Shown here: piece after piece, positions 1-8,986 of the stretch | Layout of the letters: each line of letters begins with the position of its first letter | Numbering within the stretch: the first letter of the stretch is position 1 | NCBI RefSeq assembly: GCF_002332255.1 | Contig: NZ_NRGW01000001.1 | Coordinates: forward strand, 1,612,001 to 1,676,000 | Origin: Halomonas sp. JB37 | GTDB lineage: Bacteria > Pseudomonadota > Gammaproteobacteria > Pseudomonadales > Halomonadaceae | DNA length: 64,000 nucleotides | Reading direction: 5' to 3' | Notes under the pieces: generated by a model | Told to the model about the DNA's origin: nothing | The model's input: only the letters and a program-made list of their open reading frames with translations | Database searches by the model: none | Made by a program: the position numbers and the translations under genes

Positions 1-1
1 C

Positions 2-130
2 GGTGGGGACTTGCACCCCGCCCTGAGAAAGTTTGCCATTAATGGCAGCTGCTTATTATACGCGTGCTGCACGGTGTGTGTAGATGGCATCGCCAAAAAT
101 TACGTTTTGCATCCGCTTATGCGGGCGTAA
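2..130 (+). CDS. possible 3' end of an unidentified gene
   Basis: The frame starting at base 2 stays open from the window edge to a TAA at 128-130, about 42 codons, while the other two forward frames close within 45 bases. The peptide starts GGDLHPALRKF and is rich in Cys and Leu near its middle. I do not recognise a family. The first 21 bases can also fold as a GC-rich hairpin (GGTGGGG with CCCCGCC), so this may instead be non-coding. The rest of the stretch to 253 shows no gene; it should carry the promoter of the next one. Confidence 0.2.
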   Translation, partial: GGDLHPALRKFAINGSCLLYACCTVCVDGIAKNYVLHPLMRA

Positions 131-253
131 AAGGGTGGTTCACGCGCGATCCTGAAGCCCAAAATGGCCTTGTCGGTGGTAAACTGGCGGTTACGCTTAG
201 CAGGTTAATGATTGCGTAGCGATGAGTAACGTTTTGGAACCAAGGGAGTTGGC

Positions 254-1294
254 GTGAAGGATATCCAGATAAATGCAGGGAGCGTCAAAGGGCTGGCAGT
301 ATCGTTAGCGGTTGGCGCGGTCGGCGGCACCGCCTTTCAACTGACAGGGCTACCCCTAGCCTGGATGCTGGGCCCGCTTATTGCCAATTTACTGGTCTCA
401 TCTCAAGGTGTGAAAGTCGCAGTACCTGAGCCGGTCCGCAATATTTTCTTAGCTATCATGGGCATGGTGCTAGGCAGCCAAGTAACGCCGCAGTTGGCGC
501 ATCGGGTGGTCGATTGGCCAGTGTCCGCTGGGCTACTGCTATTGGGAGTCGCGGCTTCTACGGCAGTGGCTGCCGCCTGGTATAGGCGCTGTGGATTTGA
601 TCCTGTCAGTGCGTGGTTTGGAGCTGCCCCCGGCGCTATGACGGCGATGATACTATTGGGTGAAAAATGCGGTGGAGACCCTCAGCGTATCGCGGTCTCG
701 CAGTCGCTGCGTATGATCCTGGTTATTCTTTTTTTACCGCCACTGTTTTGGGCCTCTGGCGATGGCGGGGAGGGCGTTGGTCCAGTCCATAGCGGCTTAG
801 AACATGGCTGGATGCTATTGACGATACCGCTTGTGCTGCCGCTAGGTCGCTTTCTGCGAATCCCTAGTTCAGCGCTGCTGGCACCGCTGCTGCTGGCTGC
901 TCTATTGTCCGGTTTTGATATCGCCAGCCTTGTGTTACCGGGCTGGGGAATGAATGTAATGCTCTGGGTGCTGGGCAGTGCTATTGGCTCGCGCTTTCAA
1001 GGCATGACGCGCAAGTTGCTAGCGCGCTATTTGTGGCAGTCGGGCATTGCAACCCTACTAGCATTAGCCGTACTGGCATTATTTGCCGAGCTGATTCATC
1101 AAATATTGGGTGTGGGACGCGACGTAGCGCTGTTAGCGCTGGCGCCGGGGGGAATTGGCGAAATGGCGATTTTGGCCTTCGCGCTCAATATTGATCCAGT
1201 ATTCGTTGCTTTCCACCATCTGCTGAGAATGGTGACCCTAATGATCATTGCACCCTTTTGGGCGCGCTGGTTAATGCGCCGATCCGCTTCTTAA
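254..1294 (+). CDS. AbrB-family inner-membrane protein
   Basis: A 346-residue, very hydrophobic protein with around ten predicted membrane segments. It matches the AbrB family of membrane proteins (PF05145, often misnamed ammonia monooxygenase), which is unrelated to the Bacillus DNA-binding AbrB. Seen here: an N-terminal GLPLAWMLGPLIANLL segment, a mid-protein FGAAPGAMTAMILLGEK motif and a second LAPGGIGEMAILAF motif, the two-repeat pattern typical of the family. The start is a GTG at 254 preceded by AAGGGAG at 242-248. The substrate is unknown; a transport or regulatory role is only inferred from the fold. It stands alone about 50 bases upstream of an ABC exporter on the same strand. Confidence 0.8.
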   Translation: MKDIQINAGSVKGLAVSLAVGAVGGTAFQLTGLPLAWMLGPLIANLLVSSQGVKVAVPEPVRNIFLAIMGMVLGSQVTPQLAHRVVDWPVSAGLLLLGVAASTAVAAAWYRRCGFDPVSAWFGAAPGAMTAMILLGEKCGGDPQRIAVSQSLRMILVILFLPPLFWASGDGGEGVGPVHSGLEHGWMLLTIPLVLPLGRFLRIPSSALLAPLLLAALLSGFDIASLVLPGWGMNVMLWVLGSAIGSRFQGMTRKLLARYLWQSGIATLLALAVLALFAELIHQILGVGRDVALLALAPGGIGEMAILAFALNIDPVFVAFHHLLRMVTLMIIAPFWARWLMRRSAS

Positions 1295-1344
1295 GACATC
1301 AGCAAAGACCGTTAAAATCAACGTCAGTAACGTAAGGAAGACTC

Positions 1345-3231
1345 ATGCTATCGCGTGTTTTAAAACCGCTATTTCGCTACTTCGAAACGCGGATTAATCC
1401 CTATCCTGAAGGCGACGTTAAAACACCGCCCAAGGGCTTAATGCCCTTTATTGTGCATTTTTCGCGCCCAATGCTGCCGCTGCTGCTGCTGATGACACTG
1501 TTTACGGCGCTGGTGTCGGGTGCCGAAGTGGTTTTTTTCAGCTACATGGGCCAGCTAGTGGATTGGCTGGGTAACGTTGAGCGAGCGGGCTTTTGGGCCG
1601 AAAATGGCCTGTGGTTGGCAGGCTTAGGGCTTTTAATGCTGGTCGGTTTGCCGCTGCTCGTGCTGCTGCAGTCGCTGGTGACTCATCAAAGTATTTTCGG
1701 GAACTACCCGATGATTGGCCGCTGGCTTTCGCATCGCCATATGCTTAGCCAAAGCCTAGCGTTTTATCAGGATGAGTTTTCTGGGCGGGTGTCGCAAAAA
1801 GTCATGCAAACAGCGCTGGCGATCCGTGAAACGGTCACAAAGGTGATGGGCCTGCTGGTCTATGCCATTGTGTATTTCACCGGCGCCGCCTTTTTGCTCG
1901 GGCGGGCAGACCTTTTGCTGCTGATACCGCTTGGCCTTTGGCTAGTCGGCTACTTAGCGATTATGCGTTTCTTCGTGCCCCGCCTGCGCGACATTTCGAT
2001 GGCTCAGGCCGATGCTCGCGCGCAAATGACCGGCCGTGTGGTCGACAGCTACAGCAATATTCAAACCATCAAACTGTTTGCCGACACTCAGCGCGAGCAG
2101 CGCTACGCGCGTGATGCGATGGAAGGCTTTATGGTGACGGTGCATGATCAAATGCGCCTGGTCACGATTATGAGTGTCGGGCTGACGCTACTGAACACAG
2201 CACTTTTGGTGGGCACGGCGGCCATGGCTATTAGTGCCTGGTACATGGAAGCTATTTCCCTGGGGGTGCTGACGATCGCGATTGCGCTGGTGATGCGTAT
2301 TCGCTTTATGTCTGATTGGATTTTATGGGAAGTGGCGGGGCTGTTTGAAAATATCGGCACCGTACAAGATGGCATGAATACTATCGCCCAGGAACCAACG
2401 GTGCGCGACGCGCCTGATGCACCGTTATTAGTAGTCCCCCAAGGTGAGATTCGCTTTGAAGTGATGCGGTTTGGCTACGACCAAGCTAAAGGTGAAAGTA
2501 AAACCGTGTTTGATGGGCTAAATCTCACCATTGCTCCGGGTGAAAAAATCGGCTTGATTGGCCGCTCCGGCGCGGGCAAGTCAACGCTTGCTAACCTGCT
2601 GCTGCGTTTTTATGACGTACAGGGTGGGCGTATTTTAATTGATGGGCAGGATATTGCCCAAGTAACCCAGACGTCTTTGCGCCATCAGATTGGCATGGTG
2701 ACACAGGACACCTCGCTGCTACACCGCTCGCTGCGCGACAATATTCGCTACGGCAGTCCGCAGGCTAACGATGAAGATGTTTGGAACGCGGTATGCCGCG
2801 CCCATGCCGATTCCTTTATTGATCAGCTGGTCGATCCGAAAGGGCGTCGAGGGTTAGATGCCCACGTGGGTGAGCGGGGCGTTAAGCTGTCAGGAGGCCA
2901 GCGTCAGCGGATTGCTATTGCCCGAGTGCTGCTTAAAAATGCGCCGATTCTGGTCCTTGACGAGGCAACTTCTGCATTGGACTCAGAAGTGGAGGCCGCC
3001 ATTCAAGAGCAGCTGGATACGCTGATGGAGGGTAAAACGGTCATTGCCATTGCCCATCGCCTGTCCACGATTGCCATGCTTGATCGATTGATCGTCGTGG
3101 ATGAAGGGTGCATTGTCGAAACCGGCACGCATCAGGAACTCCTGGAGAAAGACGGCATCTATGCAAGCTTATGGCAACGTCAGTCCGGTGGCTTTTTAGG
3201 CCTAGACGTGTCGGAAAGTGATGCGTCTTAA
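1345..3231 (+). CDS. ABC exporter, fused permease and ATPase (ABCB type)
   Basis: A 628-residue half-transporter. The N-terminal half (about residues 40-330) carries roughly six membrane helices of the ABC type I exporter fold; the C-terminal half is the ATPase. Visible nucleotide-binding motifs are Walker A GRSGAGKST, the signature LSGGQRQR, Walker B ILVLDEATSALD and the H-loop IAIAHRLSTI. It should act as a homodimer exporting a lipid or drug-like molecule. It resembles multidrug/lipid exporters of the MsbA/YheI/Atm1 group, but the substrate cannot be read from sequence. The ATG has a good ribosome binding site (GTAAGGAAG). It may be transcribed together with the dehydrogenase about 50 bases downstream. 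Confidence 0.9.
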   Translation: MLSRVLKPLFRYFETRINPYPEGDVKTPPKGLMPFIVHFSRPMLPLLLLMTLFTALVSGAEVVFFSYMGQLVDWLGNVERAGFWAENGLWLAGLGLLMLVGLPLLVLLQSLVTHQSIFGNYPMIGRWLSHRHMLSQSLAFYQDEFSGRVSQKVMQTALAIRETVTKVMGLLVYAIVYFTGAAFLLGRADLLLLIPLGLWLVGYLAIMRFFVPRLRDISMAQADARAQMTGRVVDSYSNIQTIKLFADTQREQRYARDAMEGFMVTVHDQMRLVTIMSVGLTLLNTALLVGTAAMAISAWYMEAISLGVLTIAIALVMRIRFMSDWILWEVAGLFENIGTVQDGMNTIAQEPTVRDAPDAPLLVVPQGEIRFEVMRFGYDQAKGESKTVFDGLNLTIAPGEKIGLIGRSGAGKSTLANLLLRFYDVQGGRILIDGQDIAQVTQTSLRHQIGMVTQDTSLLHRSLRDNIRYGSPQANDEDVWNAVCRAHADSFIDQLVDPKGRRGLDAHVGERGVKLSGGQRQRIAIARVLLKNAPILVLDEATSALDSEVEAAIQEQLDTLMEGKTVIAIAHRLSTIAMLDRLIVVDEGCIVETGTHQELLEKDGIYASLWQRQSGGFLGLDVSESDAS

Positions 3232-3283
3232 CGTGTGCTTTACATCAAATCACTAGCAGCGAGCGCTGCAAGGGAGGTAGACG

Positions 3284-4291
3284 ATGCAAGTCATTACACT
3301 GCAGCAGCCCGGTGGGTTAGATAACCTCAACGTACAGCAGATGGATGCGCCCGGTGAGCCGATGGCAGGTGAGATTCGCGTGCGTCTGCACGCAAGTTCG
3401 CTGAATTTTCATGACTACGCGGTTGTCGCTGGCATGATTCCCACCGAAGATCAGCGCATTCCCATGTCGGATGGTGCGGGCGTTGTTGAGGCGGTCGGCG
3501 AGGGCGTGACGGAGTTTGCCGCGGGCGACCACGTGGTGTCTACCTTCTTCCCTTACTGGCTGGAAGGCCCCGCGCGAGTCGGCGATTTCCGTACGACGCC
3601 AGGCGACGGCGTGGACGGCTATGCGCGAGAGCAGGTTGTACGCCCCTTTGAGTGGTTCACTCACCAGCCTAAGGGCTATAGCCATGCTGAATCGGCTACC
3701 TTGACCACCGCAGGCTTAACCGCTTGGCGGGCACTGGTGGTCGATGGCAATATCAAAGCGGGTGATAGCGTTCTGGTGCTTGGTACCGGCGGTGTATCAA
3801 TCTTTGCCCTGCAGTTCGCGCGCATGATGGGCGCGCGGGTCATCGCCACCTCATCGTCCAACGAAAAACTGGCACGGCTGAAGGAAATGGGCGCTGAACA
3901 CACTATCAACTATAAAGAGACACCTGACTGGGGTAAGCGCGTTAAAGAGCTCACCGACGGGGAAGGCGTTGACCATATCGTTGAAGTGGGGGGGGGCGGT
4001 ACGTTGTCTCAGTCGATCGATGCGGTAAAAATTGGAGGCAAGATTGCGCTGATTGGAATATTGACCGGCCGTGAAGGTGAGGTTCCGACCGCCAAGTTAA
4101 TGGCCAAGCAAGCCAGTCTTAAAGGGCTGATCGTAGGCAGTCGTCGGCATCAAATTGAGATGATTCGTGCGCTGGAAGCCCTGGATATGCACCCTGTGAT
4201 TGATCGCGAGTTTCCGCTGGCCGACATCGCGGACGCCTTTCGACATCAGGCATCAGGAAAACACTTTGGGAAAATTTGCCTGACGTTTTAA
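3284..4291 (+). CDS. zinc-type alcohol dehydrogenase family oxidoreductase
   Basis: A 335-residue medium-chain dehydrogenase/reductase. The N-terminal GroES-like domain is followed by a Rossmann NAD(P)-binding domain with LVLGTGGVSIFALQFARMMGA. The structural four-cysteine zinc lobe is absent, as in many quinone-reductase-like members, so the activity could be NADPH:quinone/enal reduction rather than alcohol oxidation. The substrate is unknown. A GGGAGG ribosome binding site precedes the ATG. The coding strand contains a run of nine G residues at 3988-3996 encoding part of VEVGGGGTL; the frame is intact there. Confidence 0.85.
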   Translation: MQVITLQQPGGLDNLNVQQMDAPGEPMAGEIRVRLHASSLNFHDYAVVAGMIPTEDQRIPMSDGAGVVEAVGEGVTEFAAGDHVVSTFFPYWLEGPARVGDFRTTPGDGVDGYAREQVVRPFEWFTHQPKGYSHAESATLTTAGLTAWRALVVDGNIKAGDSVLVLGTGGVSIFALQFARMMGARVIATSSSNEKLARLKEMGAEHTINYKETPDWGKRVKELTDGEGVDHIVEVGGGGTLSQSIDAVKIGGKIALIGILTGREGEVPTAKLMAKQASLKGLIVGSRRHQIEMIRALEALDMHPVIDREFPLADIADAFRHQASGKHFGKICLTF

Positions 4292-4348
4292 GATATTCTG
4301 ATGTTTTAAAACATGCTGATGTTTCAAAACAGTAAGGCTCGTTGAGAT

Positions 4349-4383
4349 CCTGCACGCCTTGCTACTGGTTCAAGGCGTGCAGG
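4349..4383. terminator. hairpin between convergent genes
   Basis: A perfect 13-bp inverted repeat (4349-4361 and 4371-4383) with a 9-base loop lies between the dehydrogenase stop and the convergent Phd-like gene. It lacks a clear T tract on either side, so its role as a bidirectional terminator is inferred from its position and stability. Confidence 0.5.
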
Positions 4384-4391
4384 AACGGGTA

Positions 4392-4658
4392 TTAATCTAA
4401 TAAACGGCTGTAAACGACGCCTTTTACTTCAAGCTCAAGTATGTCTTCATAGGCCACTGTCATCCCTTCCACATCGCCGGATGACTTGTGGCTGTTTTTG
4501 ATCTCGGTGTCTGGGATCACCTTCACGCCTGCTGCCGTAGCGTGCTGTATTCGGGCACTAAACCGATTGCCATGCTGCTCAATCAGTAGCCGTTCCCCAG
4601 CAATACACTTGCCTATTTTATCGTGCAGCTCTTCTTCACTGACATGAACGACACTCAT
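4392..4658 (-). CDS. small Phd/YefM-like protein, orphan antitoxin candidate
   Basis: An 88-residue protein. The start is the ATG at 4658 because AAGGAG lies just upstream (complement of 4665-4670); a longer reading from 4697 lacks that signal. The N-terminal half, with VSEEELHDKIGKCIAGERL followed by LLIEQHGNRFSARI, follows the layout of Phd/YefM antitoxins, in which a short helix-rich DNA-binding region leads to a strand with a basic end. The C-terminal half (PDTEIKNSHKSS...) is not recognised. No toxin gene lies next to it: the neighbours are a dehydrogenase and a 381-residue protein on the other strand. It may be a solitary antitoxin-like regulator. Function is inference. Confidence 0.55.
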   Translation of the reverse strand: MSVVHVSEEELHDKIGKCIAGERLLIEQHGNRFSARIQHATAAGVKVIPDTEIKNSHKSSGDVEGMTVAYEDILELEVKGVVYSRLLD

Positions 4659-4824
4659 CGCTTGCTCCTTTAGCTCGCAATCGCTATGGCAAAACACATC
4701 CGTACGCTAGGTACCTTAATGGCCTGTCTATGAAGACTTTATTTTAGACCATAAGTTCGTGTGCCGTTAGAAGCTGTGTGCATCGTGCTAAAGTGATGAC
4801 TTACGCAGCCATAGGGAAAGTGTC

Positions 4825-5970
4825 ATGGGGGAGTACTCATCAACAGGCGTCTCGCCACTGTGGGAAGTGGTCGCGCTGGATCAGTTTTGTCCCCCCGAAA
4901 AGACGCAGGCGAGCCAGTGGCGACGTCGTTGGCGTTCCGCTTCAAAGTGGTTAATCGGTAAAAAAACCTCAGAACAGCAGGTAAAAGAGGAGCATGAGCT
5001 GCGCTCCTTACCCGAGATTAGGCTGGCTCATTTAGTGCCTCCGGTCGACTGGGCGCCCGCTGCTAGCATGTTAGCGCAGGCACTTGACGCTCAGGACGCG
5101 CCGGTCACGTTTTTTATTACGCCGCCACATGGCGGTCACGCCTCTGTGGTCACCCATTGGGCTAAGCAGCATAATGCCGTTTGCGTCGAGCCTCCAACGC
5201 TTAGTGAGCTTGCCAAAGGCGATACGCAGTGGATAGCGCATTGCGTGCACCAGAAAAGCTGGGCAGTGCCTGCATTAGAACGGCATTTTTTACGCCACAC
5301 GCAGGGTATTCAAAGTATTCGTGAATTTCTTGAGCGTGCCTTAAGTGGTCGCTTAGGACACGGTGTGATTGGGTGCGATAGCTGGACCTATGCCTATCTT
5401 CAGCAGGTGATCGGGATCGACGGGGCGCCGGTATTTACGCTGCAGTCGATGCAAGGCGAACAGCTAACACGCTATTTTTCCAATATCAGCGCAAGCGATG
5501 GCCAGTATCCGTCTGTCTACAGCACTCGGACCGGCAAGCAGATATTGCCAGCGCTAGAAACAAAGCGCCACCAGGCTGCGCATAAAGAGCTACAGCGCTT
5601 GGCAGCCCATTGCCGCGGGCATTTAGGCATTGCTTGGCACTACTGGCACGAACGGCTGCGTGAGCCATCGTCAGGTGAGACACAAGCGCTGTGGCTGGTG
5701 GATGCGCTGGCCGATGCGGAGCTGCCTGCGGATACTGGCGATATCGCAACGCTCGTGCTGCATGCGCTATTGATTCACGGTGGTCTGGATGATCAGTCAT
5801 TGGGAGAGGTGCTGCCGTTCTCACATCACGAAGCGCTGAATGCACGGCTGGCGCTGCAGCGTAAAGGGATCGTTTCAAGCTGGGAAGGGCGTTGGCAGAT
5901 CGCCCCACTTAGCTACGCTAGCGTTCGCCAATTATTAGAATCGCGCAATTATCTGGTCGATTCGCTTTAA
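4825..5970 (+). CDS. uncharacterised protein upstream of MscS
   Basis: A 381-residue, apparently soluble protein with no signal peptide. The N-terminus is basic (RRRWRSASKW...). The middle (about residues 70-200) alternates hydrophobic strands and helices, including PVTFFITPPHGGHASVV and LGHGVIGCDSWTYAYLQ, somewhat like a degenerate P-loop or nucleotidyl fold, but no Walker A motif is present. The last 90 residues (LVLHALLIHGGLDDQSLGEV through GRWQIAPLSY) look like a winged-helix domain. It starts after AGGGAAAG and ends 38 bases before the mechanosensitive channel on the same strand, so co-transcription is likely. I do not recognise a named family. Confidence 0.75.
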   Translation: MGEYSSTGVSPLWEVVALDQFCPPEKTQASQWRRRWRSASKWLIGKKTSEQQVKEEHELRSLPEIRLAHLVPPVDWAPAASMLAQALDAQDAPVTFFITPPHGGHASVVTHWAKQHNAVCVEPPTLSELAKGDTQWIAHCVHQKSWAVPALERHFLRHTQGIQSIREFLERALSGRLGHGVIGCDSWTYAYLQQVIGIDGAPVFTLQSMQGEQLTRYFSNISASDGQYPSVYSTRTGKQILPALETKRHQAAHKELQRLAAHCRGHLGIAWHYWHERLREPSSGETQALWLVDALADAELPADTGDIATLVLHALLIHGGLDDQSLGEVLPFSHHEALNARLALQRKGIVSSWEGRWQIAPLSYASVRQLLESRNYLVDSL

Positions 5971-6008
5971 GCCGGCTCTCGCTAAGCGGCAGGCCCACGG
6001 AGGGCTCC

Positions 6009-6845
6009 ATGGACGACCAAAAAAAGTACGCAAGACTGTTTAACGATATCGATAGCCAAGCATTAATTACCGTGGGGCTAGTGCTGTTAAGTGCCATTGT
6101 GCTGATTATTGTCAGCCAGCGTGGGCTCAACTGGCTGGCTTCGCGCTTACACGGGCAGGTCCGCTTTCGAATATTTGCATTAGTGCCGCTAACGCGCCTG
6201 TTTGTGCTGATCACTGCGCTGGCGATTGTCACGCCGATTATTATCGAGCCGTCATTACGCAACATGGTAACGCTGCTGGGTGCGCTGGGTTTAGCCATTG
6301 GCTTTGCTATGAAGGACTACGTCAGTAGCCTAATTGCGGGAGTCGTTTCGGCCATTGAGCTACCTTATCGCCCTGGGGATTGGGTCAACATTGAAGGCAC
6401 CTATGGCGAGGTCAAGCACGTAGGGCTGCGCACTGTCGAGATCCAAACGCCCGATGATGATTTAGTCGCGGTGCCGCACTTAAAGCTATGGGATCACGCC
6501 ATTTATAATGCCAATAACGGCGGCACCAGTTTGCAGTGCGTGGCGAGTTTTTATCTTCATCCTGAGCATGAGGCGGGCTGGGTGCGCAAAGCGTTGCGCG
6601 ATGTAGCGCTCACCAGCGCCTACTTGAAGTTCGACCAACCGATCATCGTCGTGGCTGAAGAGAAGCCCTGGGGCACCCACTACCGGATACGCGCCTACCC
6701 GGTAGACCCACGTCAGCAGTTTCTGTTTATTACCGACCTAACCGTGCGCGGTAAGACAGTGCTCAGTGCGGCAGGCGTCCGGTCAGCATTGTTACCACCT
6801 GATGCTACCCTGGATGCCCGCAACGCTGCGCAGTCAACGTATTGA
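6009..6845 (+). CDS. small-conductance mechanosensitive channel (MscS family)
   Basis: A 278-residue inner-membrane channel protein. Two to three membrane helices occupy roughly residues 18-110. The pore-lining helix region GALGLAIGFAMKDYVSSLIAG is followed by the beta domain with YRPGDWVNIEGTYGEV, VGLRTVEIQTPDDDLVAVPH and a C-terminal alpha/beta domain. This is the standard short MscS layout. The channel opens on membrane tension to release solutes during hypo-osmotic shock, which matters for a halophile. GGAGGG precedes the ATG. It likely shares a transcript with the uncharacterised gene upstream. Confidence 0.9.
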   Translation: MDDQKKYARLFNDIDSQALITVGLVLLSAIVLIIVSQRGLNWLASRLHGQVRFRIFALVPLTRLFVLITALAIVTPIIIEPSLRNMVTLLGALGLAIGFAMKDYVSSLIAGVVSAIELPYRPGDWVNIEGTYGEVKHVGLRTVEIQTPDDDLVAVPHLKLWDHAIYNANNGGTSLQCVASFYLHPEHEAGWVRKALRDVALTSAYLKFDQPIIVVAEEKPWGTHYRIRAYPVDPRQQFLFITDLTVRGKTVLSAAGVRSALLPPDATLDARNAAQSTY

Positions 6846-6860
6846 CTGGCTGGCTAACGC

Positions 6861-7595
6861 TTAAGCTTCGGTGGGCTCTGGCAGCTCACCGCTGTGGAAG
6901 ACATTTTGTACATCATCCAGCTCGTTCAACATGCCTAAGAACTTTTCAAACAGCGCCACGTCGTCGCCTTCAACCGGCGTGGTGGTTTGCGGCAGAAATT
7001 GAATTTCGTCAACTTCAAAGTCAATCTCACCGAAAGCGTCTAACAGCGCCTGTTTGGCCTTGGCATAATCAGTGTGCGGGGCAAAGACGGTAATGCGTTC
7101 GGCTTCTTGCTCAATGTCAGTGACATCAACATCTGCTTCCATAAGCGCTTCCAATACGGCTTCTTCATCGCTACCGCTAAACGAGAAAATAGCGCAGTGG
7201 TCGAACATGTGGCTCACGCTGCCGGGCGTGCCAATTTTGCTCTTGGTTTTGGTAAAGCAGCCGCGAACATCGCCAAAGGTGCGGTTAGGATTGTCGGTCA
7301 GGCAGTCAACGATCACCATGACATTGCCTGGCCCGAAACCTTCATAGCGCGCGGTAGAGAAATCTTCGCCGCCTGCACCGCTGGCTTTGTCGAGCGCTTT
7401 ATCAATAACGTGGGAAGGAACCTGATCTTTTTTGGCACGCTCCATCAAGCCGCGCAGTGCAAGGTTGCCATTAGGATCGCTGCCACCCGCTTTAGCGCAA
7501 ACGTAAATTTCACGTCCATATTTGCTATAGACCTTGGTCTTCGCATCGGCCGTTTTGGCCATGGATTCCTTACGGTTCTGAAAAGCCCTACCCAT
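6861..7595 (-). CDS. YebC/PmpR family protein
   Basis: A 244-residue protein of the YebC/TACO1 family. Known members act as transcriptional regulators or as factors that help ribosomes through difficult sequences such as proline runs. Hallmarks are the N-terminal [39 protein letters not shown] and [20 protein letters not shown]. The start at 7595 is chosen because conserved MGRAFQ begins there and ACAGGACGG lies upstream; an upstream in-frame start adds 11 unrelated residues. Paralogs split into YebC_I and YebC_II types; the [13 protein letters not shown] region suggests the shorter YebC/YeeN type, but this is uncertain. It converges with the MscS gene, with 15 bases between stops. Confidence 0.9.
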   Translation of the reverse strand: MGRAFQNRKESMAKTADAKTKVYSKYGREIYVCAKAGGSDPNGNLALRGLMERAKKDQVPSHVIDKALDKASGAGGEDFSTARYEGFGPGNVMVIVDCLTDNPNRTFGDVRGCFTKTKSKIGTPGSVSHMFDHCAIFSFSGSDEEAVLEALMEADVDVTDIEQEAERITVFAPHTDYAKAKQALLDAFGEIDFEVDEIQFLPQTTTPVEGDDVALFEKFLGMLNELDDVQNVFHSGELPEPTEA

Positions 7596-7798
7596 GTTGC
7601 CGTCCTGTGTTAGCCATACCACGCGCATTGAACGGGCGGTATTTTGAAATGTGAAAAGAGCTCAAAGAGCAAATTTTACCCAACAGCGTACCATGCTAAC
7701 AGCGTTATTTAAGCCGCTCGCCAAAGAGCAGGCCTCACCTGTCGTATACTCGTGGTTTGCCCCCATGGGCTGACATTTGATCTCAGGAATAAAACGCT

Positions 7799-8416
7799 AT
7801 GCCGCTGACACTCTGGTTATCATTAGCCGCTATCTGCGCCATGGGGGCGATGTCGCCAGGACCAAGTTTGGCATTAGTGCTACGCCATACGCTAGGCGGC
7901 GGGCGGTTGTTTGGCGTGATCGCGGCCATCTTTCATACGCTCGGCGTGGGGTTTTACGCACTGCTGACAGTATGGGGGCTAGGCGCGTTGATTGCCGGTT
8001 TTCCGATGCTGTTCCAATTGATCACTTGGTGCGGCGCCGCTTACTTAGCCTGGCTAGGGTTTCAAGCGCTGCGCGCCGGAAAAGCAGGCGCTTTGCATCC
8101 GGCTGCCATGGCGACGAGCAGAGGGCAGGCGGCTAAAGAGGGCGTGCTAGTCGCGTTAGGAAACCCTAAGCTGATCCTGTTTTTTGTTGCGCTGCTCAGT
8201 CAGTTTGTTAGCCCAGACATGAGTGCGTTGGCGAAAGCGATTATTGTGCTGACCGCGATGGTGATTGACGGTGGCTGGTACGTACTTGTTGCGGTGGTGC
8301 TTTCGCATTCAAGAATTCTGCCTTGGTTGCAAAAGAATGCCCACTGGATTAATCGTATTACCGGCGTTCTGCTCATCGTGCTGGCGCTGAGAGTGGTTGC
8401 CGGGCCGCTGGTGTAA
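7799..8416 (+). CDS. LysE/RhtB family amino-acid exporter
   Basis: A 205-residue inner-membrane protein with about six hydrophobic segments. The N-terminal signature MGAMSPGPSLALVLRHTLGGG with the following GAYLAWLGFQALRAG region is diagnostic of LysE/RhtB exporters of amino acids and homoserine-type compounds. The substrate cannot be assigned. Start ATG 7799 follows CAGGAATAAA. It is divergent from yebC, with a 200-base intergenic region holding both promoters. Confidence 0.9.
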   Translation: MPLTLWLSLAAICAMGAMSPGPSLALVLRHTLGGGRLFGVIAAIFHTLGVGFYALLTVWGLGALIAGFPMLFQLITWCGAAYLAWLGFQALRAGKAGALHPAAMATSRGQAAKEGVLVALGNPKLILFFVALLSQFVSPDMSALAKAIIVLTAMVIDGGWYVLVAVVLSHSRILPWLQKNAHWINRITGVLLIVLALRVVAGPLV

Positions 8417-8476
8417 ACAGAATAGCCGTGGCATGGTAATCGCTATGCCGTTTAAGGTGTTTGTAGGGCCTATTTA

Positions 8477-8968
8477 ATGACGATTTACGACCAAGACTGT
8501 TATACCCACCAAGCGAAACCGTTCAATCTGCGGGCGTTGCGTGGCCAAGTATTATTGGTGGTCAACGTGGCTAGCCAATGTGGCTTCACGCCACAGCTGA
8601 AAGAGTTGGAAACCTTTTATCAGCGCTATCGTGATCGTGGTTTTACCGTGCTGGGATTTCCATGCAATCAATTTGGGCGCCAATCCCCGGAGAATGCCCA
8701 GGCGTTCTGTCAGTTTGGCGAACAGCAGTATGGGATCAATTTTCCGCTACTAGAGAAGGTGCATGTGAATGGCGGTCGTGCTCATCCGCTGTTTGTGTGG
8801 CTAAAACATCAGGCGCCAGGCGTACTGGGGACGCCAATGATCAAGTGGAATTTCACTAAGTTCTTGATTGGTCGCGATGGAAACGTCATTGCTCGCTTTG
8901 GCCCGCGTGACCACGGGCGCCCATTGCGGTTGGCGTTGGAAAAAGCCTTAGATGAATCTTACCCGTAG
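8477..8968 (+). CDS. glutathione peroxidase family protein
   Basis: A 163-residue thiol peroxidase of the glutathione peroxidase family. The peroxidatic Cys is residue 35 in NVASQCGFTPQ, with the conserved FPCNQFG and WNFTKFLIGRDG motifs carrying the partner Gln, Trp and Asn. It reduces hydrogen peroxide or lipid peroxides in the cytoplasm; bacterial Cys-type members often use thioredoxin rather than glutathione. Length is normal for the family. The ribosome binding site is weak. Confidence 0.92.
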   Translation: MTIYDQDCYTHQAKPFNLRALRGQVLLVVNVASQCGFTPQLKELETFYQRYRDRGFTVLGFPCNQFGRQSPENAQAFCQFGEQQYGINFPLLEKVHVNGGRAHPLFVWLKHQAPGVLGTPMIKWNFTKFLIGRDGNVIARFGPRDHGRPLRLALEKALDESYP

Positions 8969-8986
8969 CGTGGCGGTATAAATGCG

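Noticed and set aside
5486-5908. Minus-strand frame of 140 codons inside the 381-residue gene
   Set aside because: Composition (Ala, Arg, His rich) is typical of an antisense shadow.
7074-7613. Plus-strand frame of 179 codons over yebC
   Set aside because: Shadow of yebC on the other strand, without recognisable protein features.
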